The notes below the pieces were generated by a model. It had not been told where the DNA came from. It searched no databases and saw nothing but the letters and a program-made list of their open reading frames with translations. Source: Cafeteria roenbergensis (taxonomy: Eukaryota; Sar; Bigyra; Bicosoecida; Cafeteriaceae). From it: a stretch of 64,000 nt of DNA. This document shows, in pieces, positions 61,045 to 64,000 of this stretch. Numbering within the stretch: the stretch's first letter is position 1; the number at the start of each line of letters is the position of its first letter. Position numbers and translations under genes: made by a program. The stretch covers positions 434,001 to 498,000 of the forward strand of contig VLTN01000001.1 of the NCBI GenBank assembly GCA_008330645.1. Direction: 5' to 3'.

Positions 61045-62609
61045 TCAGAACATCTTGTTGAGGAAGCTCAGGCTGAGCTCCATGCCCAGGAAGCAGGCGG
61101 CATTGGCCGGGAAGGCCCTCAGCATGGCTGGAGCAGCGCCCTTGTACAATGACCCAAGACCTTCTTTCGCCATCATCTCGCGGGTGTGCTGGACGATGCC
61201 CTTGGCGGCCTCAGCCCCCTCCGCAGTCTGGATGCGGGTCTTGACGACGTCAAAAGGGATTGCCACTGCCCAGTTGCACATGCCTGCGAACCCTCCGGCC
61301 ATGACCACAGCCAGCGGTGACAGCGTTGCCCCCTCGGGGGTAAGAGCGCGCTTCAAGCCCTCGTAAACGCCGAAATAGGCCATGGAGCCGATGCCGTCGC
61401 GCAGCAAAGTTGCCGTGGTGCCGCGGTAAAGGGACCGGACGCCACCTTCCTTGAGGATGTGCGACACGACAGAGCGCATCCCGCCCTTGAACCGGGTGCT
61501 CCCCTCGGGCTCCACCTGCATAACGCACTTGATGCGCTCTCCGGGGGCCATGAGCGCCGTGGCTGGGACGGCGCTGAAGGCGCCTGCCAGGGCAATATCG
61601 GTGAGCGAGAGCTGGTCCACGCCGTACTTGCTGCCACGGATGGAGTGCATGCCCTGCTTGCCCAAGTCATAGCCCCAAAAGCAGATGGCGAAGATGGGAG
61701 TGATGCCAACCATTGGAGCCGAGATGCCGCGGTAGAGACCACGAATCTGCGGGAACGCCATAATCAGAAGCAGAGAGCATGGCTGGTTGCAAAGGGCGGC
61801 GCGGGCTCAAAGTGCAGGCGCGGAGACGCCGAACACACACGAGCTTTTCATCAGGCGGCAACCAGAGAATGGCAGGCGCCCGTCCTTGGAAAGCCTTGTG
61901 ACACCACGTGTTCGTCCTAAACGAATGGATTGGCAAGTCAGGTCTGAGTTTCGGGGCAGCCAGCGCCCCTTTGGCAAGCTCAAGCCGGAGACGAGTCCGG
62001 AGGCCATCGCCCCGGCTCACTCCCTCGCGGGCCATGATCTTCCGTGCCGCGTCGAAGGCCCCTGTGAACTCAGGCGCCTTGCCCGCCATGGTGACTTGGG
62101 TCTGCAGCCGGACCTTGATGAGGTCGAATGGATGCCCGGCAGCCACGAGGCACATGCCTGCGGATTGACCCGGCGCGGGGACAGAAACACGCGTTGGTAG
62201 GCCAGTGGGTGCGCAGGCCACCAGGCCCGGCCCTAGAAAACGGTTCAGTCGACTCGTTGCTGCAGCTACCAGCCCCATGCCCACTTGGTGCCTTGCACAT
62301 GGCCTGCAGGCGTTGGACGCCAGCTCAGCGACGCTGTCGGCTGCAGTTCTGGAGCGCCCGGCAAGCGCCGGCACGACTCACCTCCGAAGCCTCCGGACAA
62401 GAAGTTCTTCAAAAGAGCCGCGCCTGCGACGCAAACGATTCAACGAGCTACTCAGCATGAGGCTGGGTCCAGCTGGTGCAGTGGGCTGCTTCGGCATTTC
62501 GGTCAATCCCGCACCGCTTCCTCTCGCTGGGGTAGCGCTGGGGCGCCCACGGCAACGCAACCCGCACGCCAACGTGTCGCGCACCGCTGCTGTCCTGCGA
62601 CTTTGCCAT
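61045..62609 (-). CDS. SLC25A20: Mitochondrial carnitine/acylcarnitine carrier
   Basis: Four exons: 62609-62585 (25 bp), 62423-62382 (42 bp), 62157-62021 and 61746-61045. Introns are 161, 224 and 274 bp, all GTG(A/C)G...GCAG. The product is 301 residues, identical in length to human SLC25A20. Splicing restores AALLKNFLSGGFGGMCLVAA and REGIRGLYRGISAPMVGITP. The three carrier signatures are HPFDLIKVRLQTQ, APGERIKCVMQ and IPFDVVKTRIQTA. The C-terminal repeat reads LRAFPANAACFLGMELSLSF, as in CACT. It exchanges acylcarnitine for carnitine across the inner mitochondrial membrane for beta-oxidation. Substrate assignment is by close resemblance. The start is 286 bp from the divergent cysteinyl-tRNA synthetase. 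Confidence 0.95.
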
Positions 62610-62895
62610 GGCGAACTTGGTTCCGTGGGTGGCTGGCGCTCAGGCGCGCGGATCGACTCTGCTGCGCCGCCGCGCAGCTCTGTTGAACTCTGACCCGTCG
62701 GCGCTGCTTTGCAGTGCCCGCATTTCTCGCAGTGCGCTCTGGGCTCCCTCGCGGCTCCATCACTGCCCGTGCGCGCGGACCCCTCCCCTCGAGGGGCTCA
62801 TTGCGTGAATGCGTACCTCGGCCTTGCTCCGCCGAGCGGGCGCGTCGGTGGCTCGCCGAGGCGTGGCGGCATTGGCAACCAGGGCGGCAAGCTCA
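62610..62895. promoter_or_regulatory. Divergent intergenic region (carnitine carrier / CysRS)
   Basis: 286 bp between head-to-head ATGs at 62609 (minus) and 62896 (plus). It presumably contains both promoters. No element recognised. Confidence 0.35.
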
Positions 62896-64000
62896 ATGCA
62901 GGGCGCCGTGAAAGTGTTTGATACCAGGTCGCAGCGACATGTTCGAGTAGCAGGGCCCGGTGAGCGCGATGGCGGTGCGTTGGTGTGGTACGCCTGCGGG
63001 CCAACGGTGTACGACGCGGCTCACTTGGGCCACGCTCGAACCTACGTGAGCTTGGACCTGCTGAGGCGCGCGACAGAGGCTTTTCACGGCATTCCCGTTC
63101 GCCTTTTCATGGGAGTCACGGACGTGGACGACAAGATCATTGAAAGGGCTGGACCAGGCCGCTCCGAGTCGCTTGCGCGGGAGCAGGAGCATGCGTTCTT
63201 CGAGACCATGGCGCGGCTGAACGTCCAAGCGCCAACGACGCTCCTCCGCGTCACGGAGCACATCCAGTCGGTTGTATCTTGTGTGATGGAGCTGGAGGCG
63301 GCGGGTTTTGCCTATTCTGTGGACTCGGAGGCGGGCGGCAGCGGCAACTCAGGAGTGTACTTCTCCGTCTCATCTTTCGAGGCCGCTGGCGGGATCTATG
63401 GGCACCTGGCTCCTTCGCAAGTCACCTCTCGGGAGGGTGGGCCCGGCGGGCGAGTTCCGGGGTGGAAGCGCGACGCAAGGGACTTTGCGCTCTGGAAGCT
63501 TGCGAAGCCTGGCGAGCCATCATGGGAGAGCCCGTGGGGTGCCGGCCGCCCGGGCTGGCACATCGAATGCAGCGCAATGACTCTTGCTGCGGCTGGCAGC
63601 CGGCTGGACCTCCACGCCGGCGGCAGCGACCTTTGCTTCCCCCATCACGTCAACGAGATGGCGCAGTCGGAGGCCATTCTCTCGGCTCGCGCTGCGTCTG
63701 GCAACATTGAGTCCCCAGACGAAGCAACGTGGGTCAAGGTCTGGTGTCACCCGGGCCCGTTACTCATCCAGGGTCGTAAAATGGCCAAGTCGCTCAAGAA
63801 CTTCATCACTGTGAACGACCTCCTCGACGCGCAGGGGTTGGGCTCACCAGAGCAGGCACCGCTTCGCCACGTCGCACTTGCAGACCCTGCCGACGCATTC
63901 CGCCTCTTCTGCCTCCGTCACCCGTACCGGTCTGCGGTCACCTTCACGTCAGACAGCTTGACCTCGGCCGGGGCACAGATGGCGCGCTGGTCGCGCTTTG
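62896..64000 (+). CDS. CARS1: Cysteinyl-tRNA synthetase, 3' end outside window
   Basis: The ATG at 62896 opens MQGAVKVFDTRSQRHVRVAG, directly at the catalytic domain, and the frame is open for 368 codons to the window end without an intron. Visible elements: WYACGPTVYDAAHLGHARTY (first zinc Cys, HIGH-type HLGH), TDVDDKIIERA, DFALWKLAKPGEPSWESPWG, GRPGWHIECSAM (second zinc Cys), GGSDLCFPHHVNEMAQSEA (zinc His and Glu), and KMAKSLKNFI as the KMSKS loop. It charges tRNA-Cys. The SLKNFI stretch is eukaryote-like. The large insertion that animal cytosolic enzymes carry after DDKIIKRA is absent. With no N-terminal extension seen, the localisation (cytosol or organelle) is open. Confidence 0.95.
   Translation, partial: MQGAVKVFDTRSQRHVRVAGPGERDGGALVWYACGPTVYDAAHLGHARTYVSLDLLRRATEAFHGIPVRLFMGVTDVDDKIIERAGPGRSESLAREQEHAFFETMARLNVQAPTTLLRVTEHIQSVVSCVMELEAAGFAYSVDSEAGGSGNSGVYFSVSSFEAAGGIYGHLAPSQVTSREGGPGGRVPGWKRDARDFALWKLAKPGEPSWESPWGAGRPGWHIECSAMTLAAAGSRLDLHAGGSDLCFPHHVNEMAQSEAILSARAASGNIESPDEATWVKVWCHPGPLLIQGRKMAKSLKNFITVNDLLDAQGLGSPEQAPLRHVALADPADAFRLFCLRHPYRSAVTFTSDSLTSAGAQMARWSRF

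Overview
The window is nuclear DNA from a GC-rich, gene-dense microbial eukaryote. Evidence is the set of spliced genes with exclusively eukaryotic products: AP-2 mu, Rab geranylgeranyltransferase beta, the proteasome ubiquitin receptor Rpn13, an OSR1/SPAK-like kinase, a carnitine/acylcarnitine carrier, TCF25 and a ZIP transporter. Twenty introns could be placed by restoring conserved protein sequence. All begin GTGAG or GTGCG and all but one end GCAG; most are 100-450 bases long. Codon choice is strongly G/C-ending and coding is rich in Ala, Gly, Ser and Pro. The lineage cannot be fixed from the sequence alone; a free-living, high-GC protist (stramenopile-like or another picoeukaryote) is a reasonable guess.

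Layout: 1-12665 is the 5' part of a giant minus-strand gene. It has a short unique N-terminus, a Pro/Ala/Lys stretch, a 39-bp array encoding 13-residue Pro-rich repeats, then about 9 kb of 108/123-bp units encoding acidic 36/41-residue repeats that run off the window start. 13.1-17.7 kb holds a cytochrome-b5-like (MAPR) haem protein divergent from TCF25/Rqc1. 19.2-23.4 kb is a large cyclic-nucleotide-binding-domain protein. 23.7-26.8 kb holds a LYR-motif protein and an unrecognised multipass membrane protein. 27.2-36.1 kb is one 2976-residue protein that joins a CLU domain to a SPRY-like segment, TPR-like helices and RCC1-type repeats. 36.2-41.9 kb is a tight minus-strand run: ZIP transporter, ZSWIM2-type E3 ligase and RabGGTase beta. 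42.1-48.2 kb is a plus-strand run: kinase, Rpn13 and AP-2 mu. 48.4-53.3 kb encodes a 1586-residue disordered/coiled protein with a recurring LF-x-D motif, divergent from a 78-residue protein. 53.7-57.0 kb is an AT-richer island with no convincing gene. 57.1-64.0 kb holds a small membrane protein, a TMEM104-like transporter, the carnitine carrier and the start of cysteinyl-tRNA synthetase.

The genes are mostly unrelated housekeeping functions: protein quality control (TCF25, Rpn13, ZSWIM2), membrane traffic (RabGGTB, AP2M1), mitochondria (LYR, CLU, carnitine carrier) and transport. There is no operon logic. Short divergent gaps probably hold shared promoters. The most unusual items are the giant repeat gene, which is open in all six frames over 9 kb, and the CLU-RCC1 fusion. 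The most useful quality flag is the 43-bp poly-C intron in the TMEM104 gene, which coincides with loss of a conserved motif.
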